From Ligula intestinalis (lineage: Eukaryota > Platyhelminthes > Cestoda > Diphyllobothriidea > Diphyllobothriidae): DNA of 64,000 nucleotides. The DNA is taken from the NCBI GenBank assembly GCA_036362985.1, contig JAYGXS010000003.1:38458495-38522494 (forward strand). The letters run 5' to 3'. This document shows positions 42,725 to 53,989 of this stretch, in pieces (position 1 is the first letter of the stretch; the number at the start of each line of letters is the position of its first letter). The notes under the pieces are model-generated. The model saw only the letters and a list, made by a program, of their open reading frames with translations, ran no database searches and was not told the DNA's origin. Position numbers and translations under genes: made by a program.

Positions 42725-43162
42725 CGTCGCTAGTTGCTATAACCCAGCATTTCCAACTCGACTAGTAGGCAGAAGAAGGCAAGGGGCGGACCTGATAGAC
42801 AATGGCTTTGCTCAGCTGTACACAAAGACAGGGGGCGCAAGTGACTGTTCGGTTCTCTGTGTCCTGCAGGTCCGTCGGCGTCGTCGTCAGAGTCTTCGGC
42901 AGAGTCATCCTTTAATCTGTCCACTCCAGCATATTAATACGGCTCCGGTCTATCCAGAATATTCCTAGCGTATGGCCTGCTCCTAGACATTCTGGAATAA
43001 TCTTGACTACGTCCACTGCGCCTGCTATGTGGGTGGTCGTCTGGCTTCCTTGGCTCACGGCATATGCGTAGGCGCGGGCGTCTGACATGACGGCGTGACG
43101 TATTCCGGGTGGCCCTTGTCGTTGAATGCCGTGAATGCGCGGGGGCGTCACGTGTGCTCAGG
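42725..43162 (-). mobile_element. Solo LTR (same family as the 49.1-54.4 kb element)
   Basis: The reverse complement matches the LTRs at 49.1 and 50.3/54.1 kb: 'cctacgcatatgccgtgagc', 'ccacccacatagcagg', 'gtagtcaagattattccag', 'aggaatattctgga.agacc', 'cattgtctat' and 'ccgccccttgccttcttct'. It carries an extra ~24-bp Asp-codon-like insertion (gacgacgacgcc). A short stretch of internal sequence ('ataacaatt..ggc') may follow at 42690-42725, then the similarity stops. Confidence 0.8.
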
Positions 43163-43636
43163 CGGTGCGCGGCCGGCCTGCGGCCATGACTCACATAGCG
43201 TGCACTTCTCGTCTCTACAACAGGAATTCGCCCGTCCCGTACTGCCTTTAATCTCACTGCTGAGCCCGACCAGCATTTGCAGGGTGGCCTGCAATTTAGG
43301 AGGATAAACTTTGCTCGTAACGACAAGAGAGACTAGAATCGTTATTTCTGGCTTATTTGCATTCATTAACCAGTCATACTCAGGTCTGAGATGCGAAGCC
43401 AGAGTCTTTACTTAATGAACGTTTACAGGCCAATGGCATCATCATTAAATCGCGGACTTCTTGTTCTGTTGACCGGAATCGGAATTTGTTAACTATCATG
43501 AGAAAATAATTTAGCCATCAGTATCATTCTTCTTGATCTATTTCTATACTGGGATATTAAAATTATCAAGTATAAATTCATTTCCGATGAGTGTTCAGAA
43601 AAAAATAGTCCCCAGCACAACTTCATCGACTGAAGT
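43163..43636. other. Unassigned sequence
   Basis: Nothing recognised between the solo LTR and the PLE fragment. Confidence 0.45.
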
Positions 43637-44105
43637 ATGCACAAACAAGGCAAATGGACCAACTGTGTCCACCCCAAGTTGTGGCGAGCGATCCCGTACA
43701 TCAAAATCGTCGTGGGAGTCGTTGGCCGCCTTCTAGCAGCACTGCAAGTTGGAGTCGCACATAGGCCGGACGCAACTATTAGGCGCCAGGTAATGGAACC
43801 AAAAAATCCGTTGCCACAACAAAAAACATTTGGATTACTCCTTCAGATCTGGTGCAGTTGCGGAAAAAGCAACTACGTTGAACGAACTGGAAGACTTCTC
43901 CAGAGGCGAATTGCAGAGCGCGTGGCAGCAGTGCGGAGAAATGACGCCAATTTTCAAGTCGTGAGGCATTCAACGATGCCCGCCAACACATCCAAATTTG
44001 ATGAGGAAAAAATTATCGAGCGAGGTGATAATCGTGCGGGTCGCGACTTGTTTAAATCATGGTTAACGGGCATTCAGTCTACCAAAGTAATTCGCTATTA
44101 GGTGA
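43637..44105 (+). pseudogene. PLE connector and GIY-YIG endonuclease fragment
   Basis: The + frame reads LWRAIPYIKIVVGVVGRLLA, then VGVAHRPDATIRRQVMEPKN and IWCSCGKSNYVERTGRLLQR. These match the region between RT and endonuclease of the full PLE (WRALPYIANVSEAAGRLLQP, IAHRPKATIRRLIMKPK) and its GIY-YIG start. The usual NYVGET reads NYVERT, so the conserved Gly is lost. RT is absent. The frame stays open to a stop at 44099-44101. Related to the 40 kb copy (family C). Confidence 0.85.
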
Positions 44106-44570
44106 GTGTATCAGTGAACGCGTCAGGGAGTCAGATGGTCGAGCAAATCCTGCACGGGTGAGGAACGCTCAGCAAGACACGAGCCGAACGCCGTCAGTGC
44201 ATTAATTAGCACACAAGGGGCCACTACCATCGAAAGGAGGAGCCGCTGATTGTCCTAGGTAGGCAGCAGCACAACGACTGTAACCTTTGAATACTGAAAC
44301 TCCCTGTGTATTTATAATCCGTTTCTGCTATTGTCTTTGGTGATGGATCCACGGCGGAATCCGAAATGGCAGCCAAATAAAGCCCTTGTCCCAGCCATCA
44401 CATCTGTTTTTTTTTCTTTTTTAAGAAACCTTTTGAAAAGCGCCACTTTAGAAGGGGAAGGAAAAGCGATCGCAAATTCTCTTCCTGAACAGCTTCCTGG
44501 CGCTCGCTTGTTCACATCTATTAGTTCGAATGAGAGACATAACCTTCTATTCAGTTGGTACGGAAGTATT
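44106..44570 (+). other. PLE 3' tail with decayed hammerhead
   Basis: TTGGTGA (44337-44343, two changes from CTGANGA), a GGAT...ATCC stem II, GAAA (44363-44366) and a TGGC-A-GCCA stem III are followed by 'aataaagcccttgtcccagcc', the counterpart of the PLE tails at 39.9 and 40.6 kb. Later sequence (44480-44520) resembles 40680-40710. Confidence 0.5.
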
Positions 44571-45599
44571 TAATGTTTCTTAGAATAAAACTCGTTTTCT
44601 TTCGTTAAATATGTATTTTTTTAATTGAAGGAATTGGGCTTTTCTAGGACGATGATAATTACCACACGATAATACATGAAAAAGGTGGAAGCTGCAGGGC
44701 AATAATCACTGAATATAAAATGATCGCTAGCCTGTGTATTCGCCTCTGTGAACAGCAGCAAGGATCTCTGAGTTATTCTCGTTGTGATTTTGGGGCAAGA
44801 GAGACAAGTGTGGTTCTAAAAATAGCTTTAAACAGCCTCACCTTTTGGCTATCCACATGGACTGTTTAAATCTACGCTTTAATTGGGATAGAGCGAAATT
44901 TTTTCACGTTAATGTGAGCTGGATTGAACTCGTTCTACCTAAGCTGGACAAAGTCCATTAACTTATTCATCATATTATCCTACAGCACCTAAAACACAAC
45001 TTAATTCAATGAAGGTGTTTAAGTAATAGTTCCCTTATTAAATATAATGGTGTCTAGTACGTAAAGTGATGGAACGTGCGCTTCTTCTAACATCATTTTA
45101 CAAAGAATAGTACGCGATCCGCAAGCAAGACCTGAAAAGAGAAAGGATTTCAATTCTTCCCTTTAACTAGTGGTTCGACCACAACGCGCAGTCAAGGCTG
45201 CAAAATATCACTCGAATTTAATTATCACAAAACTGGGTAATTTACTTAACTTTGGAAGCTTCATGTAAATGCAGCAGCTAACTTACTCATTTTATGCAGC
45301 CTTTAAAACGAATGGAGCGTGAAATCTGCATGGGGCGTTGTACAATTTTGCTTTTTACCTACCAAAAGCGGGTCACCCCTCAGAAAAGAGATTTTGTTCT
45401 GCAAATATTCCCATTCTTAAGTTGAGAAGTCAAGTTGGCAAACATATGTTTTCAGCAAATCATCATCAGGCCAGAACATTTGCAGGGTAATTAAAACTAT
45501 ACAGATGGACAGGGTTAAATAGTGCAGTCTAATTACAACTCATCGTTTAAGCGTCGTCCGCATTGTGGGGTCGGCGTGTAGAGGTTCGTGCGTCCGGGG
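44571..45599. other. Unassigned sequence
   Basis: No gene or repeat recognised. Confidence 0.45.
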
Positions 45600-46930
45600 A
45601 GGGGAGGAGGGTCGCGAGCAAAGAAGGTACGACAGTTTTGATCAGAAAATAACTTTTTCAATGAAAAGGCAAATTTTTAAATTGCTAAACTTCCCTCCCT
45701 CTACGCACAAAATTTTCTTAGAGTCAGAAAGGACTTTACTTGGTGTTGGAGACGCAAAAAATCATATACTGGTCGTCAGACGCACATTTACCACTCTCAT
45801 GAAGGATACTGTCTATAATGACCTCGTTGAGAAATGGGCGTTCTATTGAAGCCTGGCCTTTGGTCATATCTAAAAGTGGGTTATTATGTCGGCCGGTCTC
45901 TATTATTTTGAATGTTTCATTTATCAGGATAAAATTGACTTCATTTGCACACCAGACGTTCTGAGACATACGGATCCAGGCCAACTGAGCAGAGCGATAA
46001 GTTTAATTTACAACATAGTTTATTGCAAAACGTGTTTCTATTTGGTGGATGTCTATCCGGGTAGTAGTCAATGCCATCTCATATGAAAGTTGTTATTCTC
46101 TTACCCTTATGTCCATTCCGATTCAGGCGAACAACTTAAAATCCGTCCAGCCTGACTTTTGCGTTCGCCCTGTGTTCATTCAACCGTGTTTCAGTCAGAA
46201 GTATCGAGTCAGGTAGCAAATGATCTGGCACCAGTTTGATCTCAACAATTTTGTTAAGTAGGCTCTGAACATTTGTGTACCTCGTCAGCTTTTTCTGCCT
46301 CCTGACCTCAGGAGATTGTCGGTGGGTTCTTGTATAGTATATTCAATTCGTTGCCTAGGTTCAAATCTATATTCAGTTGATAAGGTTGATGGCTGGTGTG
46401 GTTGCTGTCAATGTCACCGCATGATCAGGTTCAAAACAGGGGCTCCGTCTTTATGATCATGTTGTCTAGCATTTCCAAGTTAATTTTTCTACCGCATTTT
46501 GACGTCTTTTCTGTCATTTCTGCTATACATGTCCTAGTTCTCATCAAATCGCTAGGAGGGTATTCCGAAAGAACCAAATCTCCAGGATAAGTTGTTCATA
46601 GCCAAGACGTCTGAGACAGTATTATATGTACCTGTAGTGCACTGCCCAAGAAGACTTTCAGTGATTTTTATAGCACCTCCTGTGTACTTTTTCTGACTAG
46701 CGGCCCCAATCGGAAGATCTCTTTGATTTCAACTACAACACGGGTTTCAAGAATACCATTCAGTTAATCTTTGAATCTGAAAAAGCCTGGTTTTACCCTC
46801 TCTTTTGGGGCTTCACCAGTAACCGCAGGGACTCCATGAACTACTGGGCAGATTGATCTTTTTGGGGAAAAAAAGCTTGTGTCTACATCCTGCTTTAATT
46901 TAGCGATAGCAGATTAGATCATGCACTTTG
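45600..46930 (-). mobile_element. CR1-like LINE remnant: ORF1 and AP endonuclease region
   Basis: Minus-strand translations in shifting frames give an ORF1-like stretch (ETRVVVEIKEIFRLGPLVRK, LKVFLGSALQVHIILSQTSW) near 46750-46620. An AP-endonuclease-like stretch (NVQSLLNKIVEIKLVPDHLL, PDSILLTETRLNEHRANAKV, RLDGF) lies near 46290-46150, and a late-domain block (NNPLLD...GKCASDDQYMIFCV) near 45860-45745. Many stops and frameshifts; no RT here. Probably the 5' part of the LINE family whose RT ends are at 51.5-52.7 and 56.5-57.4 kb. Confidence 0.6.
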
Positions 46931-47635
46931 CTACTCTCTTTAGTACAATATTGAAATTGCTCCCCGATTATCAGTCTGGTCGTTGCTTTTCACAAACCTA
47001 CTTTGATGTTTAAAACAGAACCACTGTTTTAACGCTCCCTTTGCGCGAATGGTTCCCTGAGGTTGAAGTCAAGTTTGAGGCATCCAGAACTATTGATAAG
47101 TGTTATGGGTCTGTAATGATTAATTTTGCGCCTTTACTTCGCTGGCTCCCATGACGCGTTGTATGGTAGCCTGGTAGGCAGATATAGCACGTGCTGCTAG
47201 CACTCACTCAAAGTGTTGGTGATATTTTATGATTAATATTTGTTCATTTTGCAGGGGTCATCGATTGCTGATTACCTTTTGTATAGATGTACGCTGTAAG
47301 CTACGGCTTTTGCGAAATAAGGGAAACCTTGGATTTAGTTTCCTCCCCACGCGTTTTACGTTTGGTCGTTTGTACGAAAGACGACTCAATGACTGGTTCC
47401 AGCGACTTCGTGTGTTTTCTCTTTGTGTTTCGCTGAATATTTTGTACATCAACTTTTACTGACACTTTGCGACATTAATAGTGCAGCATAATTATGTTTT
47501 TTTAGGTCATTAGCATCATATTCTGAGATTTTAGTTTTGTTGTCTTAGTTATATACTATTATTATTTTCTTCAGGAGTAGGTCCATTTCTGGCAGTGCAT
47601 TTATGGCATCCATAATAGCGTGCCAACACTCCCTG
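46931..47635. other. Unassigned sequence
   Basis: Nothing recognised. Confidence 0.45.
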
Positions 47636-48030
47636 TTTGAGTTGACCCAATTGTGAAAAAACTCGAGCGGTTCGGTGGAATTTGAACCCACCTATCAGAG
47701 AAGGCCTTTACCGGCGGGCAACGCTCTAACGGCTAAGCTACAAACGCCCCATCTCGCGCCATGAATTTAATCACACTTGGGTCGATATTGCCCGGTCAAC
47801 TTTACCGCCCATATGGAATCCACCAATACGGAACAGCAAGCTGAATACGCAAGCAGGATTTCCAAAGCAATCATCTAGAATCTACCAGAATGACTACTAG
47901 GCTGACCTAATTATTAGGAGGTTTGGCAGATTTGCTAAATTTGAGTTGACCCAATTCCCACCGAATGCCTCGAGTTTTTTCACAATTGGGTCAACTCAAA
48001 TTAAGCAAATCTGCCAAACCTTCTTATACT
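47636..48030 (-). mobile_element. tRNA-headed repeat with palindromic end
   Basis: On the minus strand the head has A-box TAGCTTAGCCGTTAGAGC (47740-47723) and B-box GGTTCAAATTCC (47688-47677), 34 bases apart, as in tRNA genes. No tRNA-like acceptor pairing is complete, so this is not a functional tRNA. The body (47765-47930) matches 34.2-34.6 kb. At 47915-48030 the tail forms a hairpin: 'ggtttggcagatttgct.aa' and 'ttgagttgaccca' are repeated in inverse orientation around 'gcctcgag'. Confidence 0.8.
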
Positions 48031-49099
48031 TCCCTGTTCAGAATACTAGTAATGCAAAGCAATTTGTGATATTGTTGATCAATAGTTCTTCTCTACTAGC
48101 TGAGAGTGACTTGAGTATTTGTGATAAATTTTTGTGGCACAAATCAAAAATATGTGTTAGAACGCTGGTACAAATTATTGTCTTTTGGGTATATACCACT
48201 TTTGCCTGTCGGCTGTCTGAGTGTAGCCGGGATATAACAGCTAACTACGAGGCGATCTGATAGGAAAAACGCGCATCATGCACGGTCGGGAATGCTGTCT
48301 TTTGCCCAGAGTCTTCGTCGAGTTAGCAACTATAGCTTACCTCTAAGGTAATCTACTGAAACAACGTATTGCTGTTGCCAGGCTGAACACACCGAAAAGC
48401 TTCCCTAACGTATAAGCTGAAGCTTGACATGCTTTGCAAGAGGTTGTTATTATGATTGCGTCTGTATAAACTATTAAGAGGAACCCGGAACCGTATTGCA
48501 GTACGCGACCCATTTTCAACCGATCGGAATGGACTTGAAACTTTTTGTTGACGATTTAGTGCTGGTATAATGTTACTGTACATATTTAAGTGGCATTTTT
48601 AAGGCAAAGCTATACACTCTGACGCTCGCAGACAATAGAAATTAGGCTAAATTCTCTGAAGCATACGTGTTCTCATAGTGAGCACTAACCACTGTTTCTC
48701 TTACCAAAGGGCTTGCGGTGCTGCTAACATTAAAAAGTTTGTCTATCTTTACAGTATTAACTGTAATTTGCCCATGTAATTTTCCCTAATATAAAGTGAA
48801 AAGGACTGAAAAAGCGCTTAAAACTGTGAAGAGATTGGCTTCCCGCCTGACTGATGAGGCCTTTATTGAATTTGCTACTACAGCCAATCACCGATGTCAT
48901 TGTGCGTTCAGCAGGTGAATCTGGGTGTAAGCAAGTTCTCCTTCTTTGTCAGATGGCCAATCCGTGAAATTCCCTCCCTCCCCCCCCCTCCCTCTATTTC
49001 ACCCTCGATGGAAAGCTTCAGAAAAAAATTTTGCTAGATTTTGTGATCAGTAATGAGCCGGAGCGAAGCGGGAGGCAAATAAAGTCCCAATTAAGGCCC
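48031..49099. other. Unassigned sequence
   Basis: A C-rich tract at 48965-48995. Nothing else recognised. Confidence 0.45.
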
Positions 49100-49497
49100 T
49101 CCTTAGGCGGGAGCCCCCGTGCACTCACGGCAGTCGGCAAAAAGGACCGCCCGGAGTAAGTCACGCATACCAGACGCCCAAGCCTACGCATATGCCGTGA
49201 GCCAAGAAAGCCAGATGACCACCCACATAGCAGGCACAGTGGGCGTAGTCAAGATTATTCCAGAATGTCTGGGAGCAGACCATACCCTAGGAATATTCTG
49301 GAAAGACCGGAGCCGTATAAATATGCCGGAGTTGACAGACGACTCCGACGGACCGGCAGGGCACAGAGGACCGGACAGTCAAGCAAGCCACCCAGTCTTT
49401 ATATGTGGTTGAATAAAGCTATTGTCTATTAGGACCGCCCCTTGCCTTCTTCTACCTATTAGTCGGGTTCGAAATACCAGGCTATAACTACTGGCGA
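49100..49497 (+). mobile_element. 5' LTR of a small LTR retrotransposon
   Basis: Direct repeat with 50320-50484 plus 54140-54392. It contains a TATA-like GTATAAATATG at 49316-49326 and AATAAA at 49411-49416 followed by 'gctattgtctatta', as expected for LTR transcription start and polyadenylation. It ends near 'actactggcgacgc'. The exact 5' boundary is blurred; a canonical TG is clearer in the 3' LTR (50320). Confidence 0.8.
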
Positions 49498-49502
49498 CGC
49501 AG

Positions 49503-50345
49503 GTGAGATCCAGTAGGTTGGTGCGGGACATAACAATTGGCAGCACAAACAAACGCATGATGTTTAGCCCAGCGCAAGTACTCAAGATAGTGGAGGCACG
49601 ACAAGCCAGTTGTATGACTCTCATGGCAGGTATGCGGAGCCGTAGCTGGAACCCAACGGGTGTTAGCGATGTCGCGAATTGGCTGGAAGCCCGGCTTGAA
49701 GCAGCAACAACAGAAGCGATAACAGCAATAAAATCAGAGGAAGCTGCTGAAACCACAGCCACGGGGGCAGAAGAGGAAGCAGAAGCAGAGCAAGAAACGG
49801 AGGCAATGGCAACAGAAGCAGGGGCAGCTGCCACAGAATCAGAAGAAGCAGCAAACGAAACAACAGTAACAAAAGGAATGGAGATAGCTGCAACAGGAGC
49901 AGGGGAAGCAGAAACCGAGGCATTAACAACAGAAGCGGGGCAGCTTCAAAAGAACCAGAAGAAGAAGCAGCAGCACGAAGAACAGTACAAGAATCAGCAA
50001 CAAAAGCAGCAGAGGAAGCTGCAACGGCAGTAGAAGAAACAGCAACCGAGAAAATTGCAAATGAAGCAGCAGAGGCAGCTGTAGCAGAAGCAGAAAGAGC
50101 AGTAACAAGGACAAAATCCGCAGCAGGAGCAAAGCTGGCAGACGCTGCTGAGACACTCAAAGTGCTAGGCGACACACTTGAAGTCCCGAAATCCAAGGCA
50201 GCTAAAGAGTCATCTCCACCGCCCATTCGAAAAGGTCACCGAAGAGCACAACTCACGAAGCACCTCGTGGTCGACAGAAGTAGGAAGAAGCATGAGATCC
50301 ATTTTCTAAAAGCGGGAGGTGTAACGGAGGCAGGAGCCCCCGTGC
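49503..50345 (+). pseudogene. Ala/Glu-rich gag-like ORF, one frameshift
   Basis: The frame from ATG 49503 encodes a basic start (MRSSRLVRDITIG) and then a long Ala/Glu/Thr-rich segment (GAEEEAEAEQETEAMATEAG) likely to form a helical coiled coil. Near 49938-49943 a one-base shift moves the Ala/Glu-rich reading to the next frame (ASKEPEEEAAARRTVQESAT ... AKLADAAETLKVLGDTLEV), which ends basic (RKGHRRAQLTKHL) and runs into the 3' LTR. It fills the whole interior between the LTRs. No zinc knuckle, protease, RT or integrase is present. Gag function is inferred from position only. Confidence 0.55.
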
Positions 50346-50484
50346 ACTCACAGCAGTCGGTGAAAAGGACCGCCCGGAGTACGTCACGCCCGCATACAAG
50401 ACGCCCACACCTACGCATATGCCGTGAGCCAAGAAAGCCAGACGACCACCCACATAGCAGGCACAGTGGGCGTAGTCAAGATTA
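50320..50484 (+). mobile_element. 3' LTR, first part (split by PLE insertion)
   Basis: Matches the first ~165 bases of the 5' LTR ('gtgcactcac.gcagtcgg', 'cctacgcatatgccgtgagc', 'cacatagcaggcacagtggg') up to GTAGTCAAGATTA. The LTR then resumes at 54127. Confidence 0.85.
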
Positions 50485-50524
50485 GACGAGAAAGAAGGCG
50501 TGTCGAGCAGAAGATCAATTGGTT

Positions 50525-50580
50525 TATTGTTCTGAGCTTTCGAACTCTTACAGAAGCCTATCTTCAGAGATGAGAAAGCA
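50525..50580 (-). ncRNA. Hammerhead-like core, 3' end of PLE-B
   Basis: On the minus strand CTGAAGA (50567-50561), a stem II of about five pairs with one mismatch (GGCTTC...GAGTTC, CTGTAA loop region) and GAAA (50541-50538), then GCTCAG. The stem III partner is lost. Same motif as 54005-54034. Confidence 0.55.
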
Positions 50581-50727
50581 TCCAAAAAAGAAGGTAATTA
50601 TGGTGGCCATAGGCCAATCACCTGTCAGAAAACATCAGGTTGTCAGGGCGTTAGAAACAGAAATCGAAAAAAGGATGGGGGGAGAGGGGGGCAACAAGTT
50701 GTCACTGGAGTCGGGGGGGCATTAAAG

Positions 50728-50800
50728 TGGTGTACGCTAACCAGCTGTCAGTGGAGCTGGCAGTGGTGTACGCTAACCAGCTGTCAGTGGAGCTGGGGGT
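50728..50800. repeat. 36-bp tandem duplication in PLE-B tail
   Basis: 'tggtgtacgctaaccagctg' plus 'tcagtggagctgg' occurs twice, 36 bases apart. The inverted right-hand end (53815-53855) has a single copy, so the duplication arose in, or was inherited by, only one arm. Confidence 0.85.
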
Positions 50801-50859
50801 CATGAAAAGCAATTAGCGTGCCGCCTTGTCACCCCTTAGGTGGTCCTGGTAACCCCGCT

Positions 50860-51536
50860 TCCTCTTCCGGCCGGTTTGTTTTGGGATCCTTTTCGCTTGC
50901 CTTCCTTATGTGTGGTTTGGCTTTGTTCCGTCTCTTTCCTTAATAATGGTGCAAGACTTTGTAGGCCGCTGACAGCTCTAGACGCCTGTTAATCAAGTTG
51001 TCATCCGAGTGCCATGCCTCGAAAGTCAGCCTTTCGGCTTTTGAGGTTCCTCGGCCTACGATGGTCACTCTTTTGAGATCGAAGTTATGGTCAGTCTCTG
51101 CAATGTGTGCTGCCGGTTGTGAGTTTTGGTCTAGTCTCTACGCCGCTCGTTCGTGCTCTTTTAAACGGGTTTGCAATTTGCGGCCTGTTTCTCCAACATA
51201 ATTGCAGTCTACCTCATTGCGAAGTATCTTGTAGACGACCGCAGAGGGTTCTGTAGGGGGCAGTCAGTCTTTAGGTTGCATCACCTGGCGGCGTATTGTC
51301 GCTTGAGGTCGATGGGCTATGCCCACGCCAGCAGGTTATAACAGTCGTGAGACTGCTTCGGAGACGCCTTTTATGTAGGGAGTGGCCCTCCAGACATCGG
51401 TTTTATTTTGTATTGGCCGTCGTCTGTTCACTCGGCGTCTGCTTTGTTTGAAAAACTAGTTTGGGTAACCTTTGACTCGCAAGAGTTCCTGAAGGTGTTG
51501 TTGTTCAGCTCTTCTGGCAGCTGGTGTGCCGCAGTG
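50860..51536 (-). pseudogene. PLE-B connector and GIY-YIG endonuclease, multiply mutated
   Basis: Minus-strand reading frames give HCGTPAARRAEQQHLQELL at 51536-51480, directly continuing the RT part beyond the LINE. Then CNYVGETGRKLQTRLKEHE-like sequence at about 51215-51150, and a tail ending ...SAAYKVLHHY-like near 50945. Several stops and frameshifts. The GIY-YIG NYVGETG and the catalytic Arg region are recognisable. Confidence 0.75.
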
Positions 51537-52701
51537 AATCAGTAACAGTATCAGTTTATTGAGAGAAAGATTAGCGAACGCCTATGAACTCCCTGATGGT
51601 AACAAGATGATAGGAAATAAATTGAAACAAGGAAAAATTTAAAATTTACGTCAATTACACGTTCCGGGAAGACACCAGAGTCAAATCTTATCAAAATATG
51701 ACAGAAAAACGCATGACTACTCGCAAATCGCGAGTAGTATAATTTGATGCAGTGTATGCGATCAGTGTATGTGATGCAATAAGTGTGTGTTCCATGTGCT
51801 GCAGTAGTTTTTACATGGTTTTTATGTGTGCATGATGTATGTCCAGTCTACTCTTAAATGAATTAACACAAGTGGCGATGACAACCTCTTCTGGAAGAGC
51901 GTTCCACTCTGAAACTACTCGGTTGGCAAAGAAGAATTTTTTCCGTCGATTCTCGCTTTACCGGGCGTTGTTTAAAGGGATGCCCGCGCAAAGTTGGCGT
52001 GTTAGCCTGGGCAAAGATATCACCGGGAACGAAACAACAATCCAGGTTATTCATAATACGGAAGGTTATTATGAGGTCCCCTTGGAGTTGTTTGTAGGAA
52101 AGGGGAAATAGGTCGAGGATTGATAGTCTGCTTTCATAGGGCAATGTTTCTAGACCTTTGACCATTTTTGTCACTCACCTCTGGTCCTTCTCAAGGACGG
52201 TACAGTCCTTGACAGTCCTAGTTCTCCATGCCTGTATAGAAAATTCAAGGTGCGGCCGAACGAAGTTTCCAAAGATTTTGGAAAAACTGTCTTTTTTAAA
52301 CCTCATAAAGGCTCGTCTAATCAGCTGTAATATAGATCTGGCCGATTTCGCCGCCTTCGTACAGTTCAGCGTTCGTTTGAGTGAAGAAGTTATCCACAAA
52401 ACCAAGTCTTTCTGACTCACAACTTGTTGCAGCGGTGTACCGTTTAAAGAATAGACCTTCAGGCTGGATGCTCTACAACTGCCGATTGGAAGATAGTTGC
52501 ATTTACTAACATTGAAAGGCATCAGCCAAAGCTTTGACCAGTCCTCCAATCTGTTCAAGTTAGCTTGCAGGTGGTTTTCGGCTGTCGTATTTTGGATGAC
52601 TTTCCATAATTTTATGTCATCGGCGAACAAAGAGACATCGCAGTCTAGATCCCTGACACAGTCGTTGATGAAAACGAGGAATAATACGGTACCTAAAACT
52701 G
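51537..52701 (-). mobile_element. CR1-like LINE, 5'-truncated, inserted in PLE-B
   Basis: Minus-strand RT: SVLGTVLFLVFINDCVRDLD, then catalytic LFADDIKLWK near 52640-52600 and RLEDWSKLWLMPFNVSKCNY. The C-terminal part reads MVKGLETLPYESRLSILDLF at 52165-52105 and FFANRVVSEWNALP-like sequence near 51930. A few frameshifts. AATAAA followed by a short tail lies at the 3' end (about 51560-51555). 'agtg' occurs on both sides (51533-51536 and 52702-52705), a 4-base duplication or microhomology. PLE coding sequence reads across the insertion (LTLFQHVQA / HCGT). Confidence 0.88.
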
Positions 52702-53046
52702 AGTGCTTGAACGTGTTGAAAAAGAGTAAGAACGCAGCTACGTTTGTGGCATATGGGGTGATTGCTGTTGAGATTTAGTACTTGCTTCGTGCTGGTAGCC
52801 TTTCTGAATACTGTAGTTTGCAGTAGTCCAGCGGAACACCAGCGCACCAGGACATCGAGGAAGGGCAGTTGGTCATTTGTTTTCACCTCCATTGTGAATT
52901 GGATATTTGGATCAGTATCTATTTGAGGTGCTCAATGTCAGGTGTTTTGACAATGACGAACGTGTCATCAACATAACGAGCCCAAAACTTCGGTTGATAC
53001 TTGGTGAAGACCAGGTGTTCTATCTGTTGGAGTAACACTTCAGCTA
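52702..53046 (-). pseudogene. PLE-B reverse transcriptase, C-terminal half
   Basis: The minus strand gives PKFWARYVDDTFVIVKTP near 52992-52940 (catalytic YVDD intact), then QLPFLDVLVRWCSAG and KATSTKQVLNLNSNHPICHK up to LTLFQHVQA, where the LINE begins. It is in a different frame from the N-terminal half. Confidence 0.85.
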
Positions 53047-53810
53047 TTAGGCCTGACAGGGGGAGCCCATGGGAGCGCCCTTAATCTGCTCATACATTTG
53101 TCCGCCAAGTGTGAAGTACGTTTTGAGGCAATGCCGTAAAAGTTCAAGTAGATGTTCAGACTTTAGGGGTTTGTCGCTGTTATCGTAGCGTTCAGATAGA
53201 AGTTGGCCCACAGCGTCTACCGCTAGTTTTTGTGGGATGGAAGTAAATAGTGAGTCAAAATCGAAGGATACCATGGATTCATGTGGTTCTACCTTCAGAT
53301 GCTTTATTCGCTCGAGGAACTGTTTGGCAGAAGATACGGTTGTTGTCGAGCCAACCGTCAGGAACTTGAGTTGAGTGAACATCCATTTTGCCAATCCGTA
53401 CGTAGGGGTGCCACGAAGGGAGACAATAAGCCTAAGGGGAATGTTTTTCTTGTGTACTTTAGGTAGACCGTAGAATCTTGCTGGGGCTGTGTCGGTTGGT
53501 TTCATGGAAAACGAATCGCCGGGTGTGATTGCCCCGTTTGCTTTGATTTTTGCCAGACTTTTGATTATTTGGGTGAGCAAATATTTCATTTCACTGGCTG
53601 GGCATACCTTGTATCAATTTTTGTCGTCAAGTAGGCTCTGGGCTTTCGTCTGGTAATCAGATTTTTTGAGCACCACTGTAGAACGACCTTTTTCAGCCGG
53701 CAAAATGATGAGGTCTTCATCGGCTTTTAGACTTTTTTAATGCCTTCTGTTCCTCTCGGCTAAGAGTTTCACGCCTTTTGTGCTGCAAAATCAACGATGA
53801 TATTTTGTGG
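53047..53810 (-). pseudogene. PLE-B reverse transcriptase, N-terminal half
   Basis: The minus-strand frame from 53589 reads PARFYGLPKVHKKNIPLRLI, motif A VSFDFDSLFTSIP and motif B KGAPMGSPCQA, where a frameshift at ~53060 closes it. Upstream to ~53800 the frame is broken but shows DLIILPAEKGRSTVVLKK-like sequence. Compared with the intact PLE at 7.9 kb the order is the same but identity is low, so it is a separate family. Confidence 0.88.
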
Positions 53811-53989
53811 GACCCAGCTCCACTGACAGCTGGTTAGCATACACCACTTTAATGCCCCCCCCCGACTCCAGTGACAACTTGTTGCCCCCCTCTCCCCCCA
53901 TCCTTTTTTCGACTGTTGTTTCTAACGCCCTGACAACCTGATTGGCTTATGGTGATTAGCCTATGGCCACTATAATTACCTTCTTTTTG

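Noticed and set aside
45460..45490. Minus-strand CTGATGATGATTTGCTGAAAA
   Set aside because: The bases between the boxes cannot form stem II, so not counted as a hammerhead.
47665..47745. Functional tRNA gene on the minus strand
   Set aside because: A and B boxes are good, but acceptor and anticodon stems do not pair, and the same sequence recurs as a repeat at 34.6 kb and 20 kb.
48851..48880. CTGATGA followed by GGCC, resembling a hammerhead first box
   Set aside because: No GAAA at the right distance and no pairable stem II.
49379..50226. Long Ala/Ser- and Leu-rich minus-strand open frames
   Set aside because: They are complements of the Ala/Glu-rich repeats of the + strand gag-like ORF.
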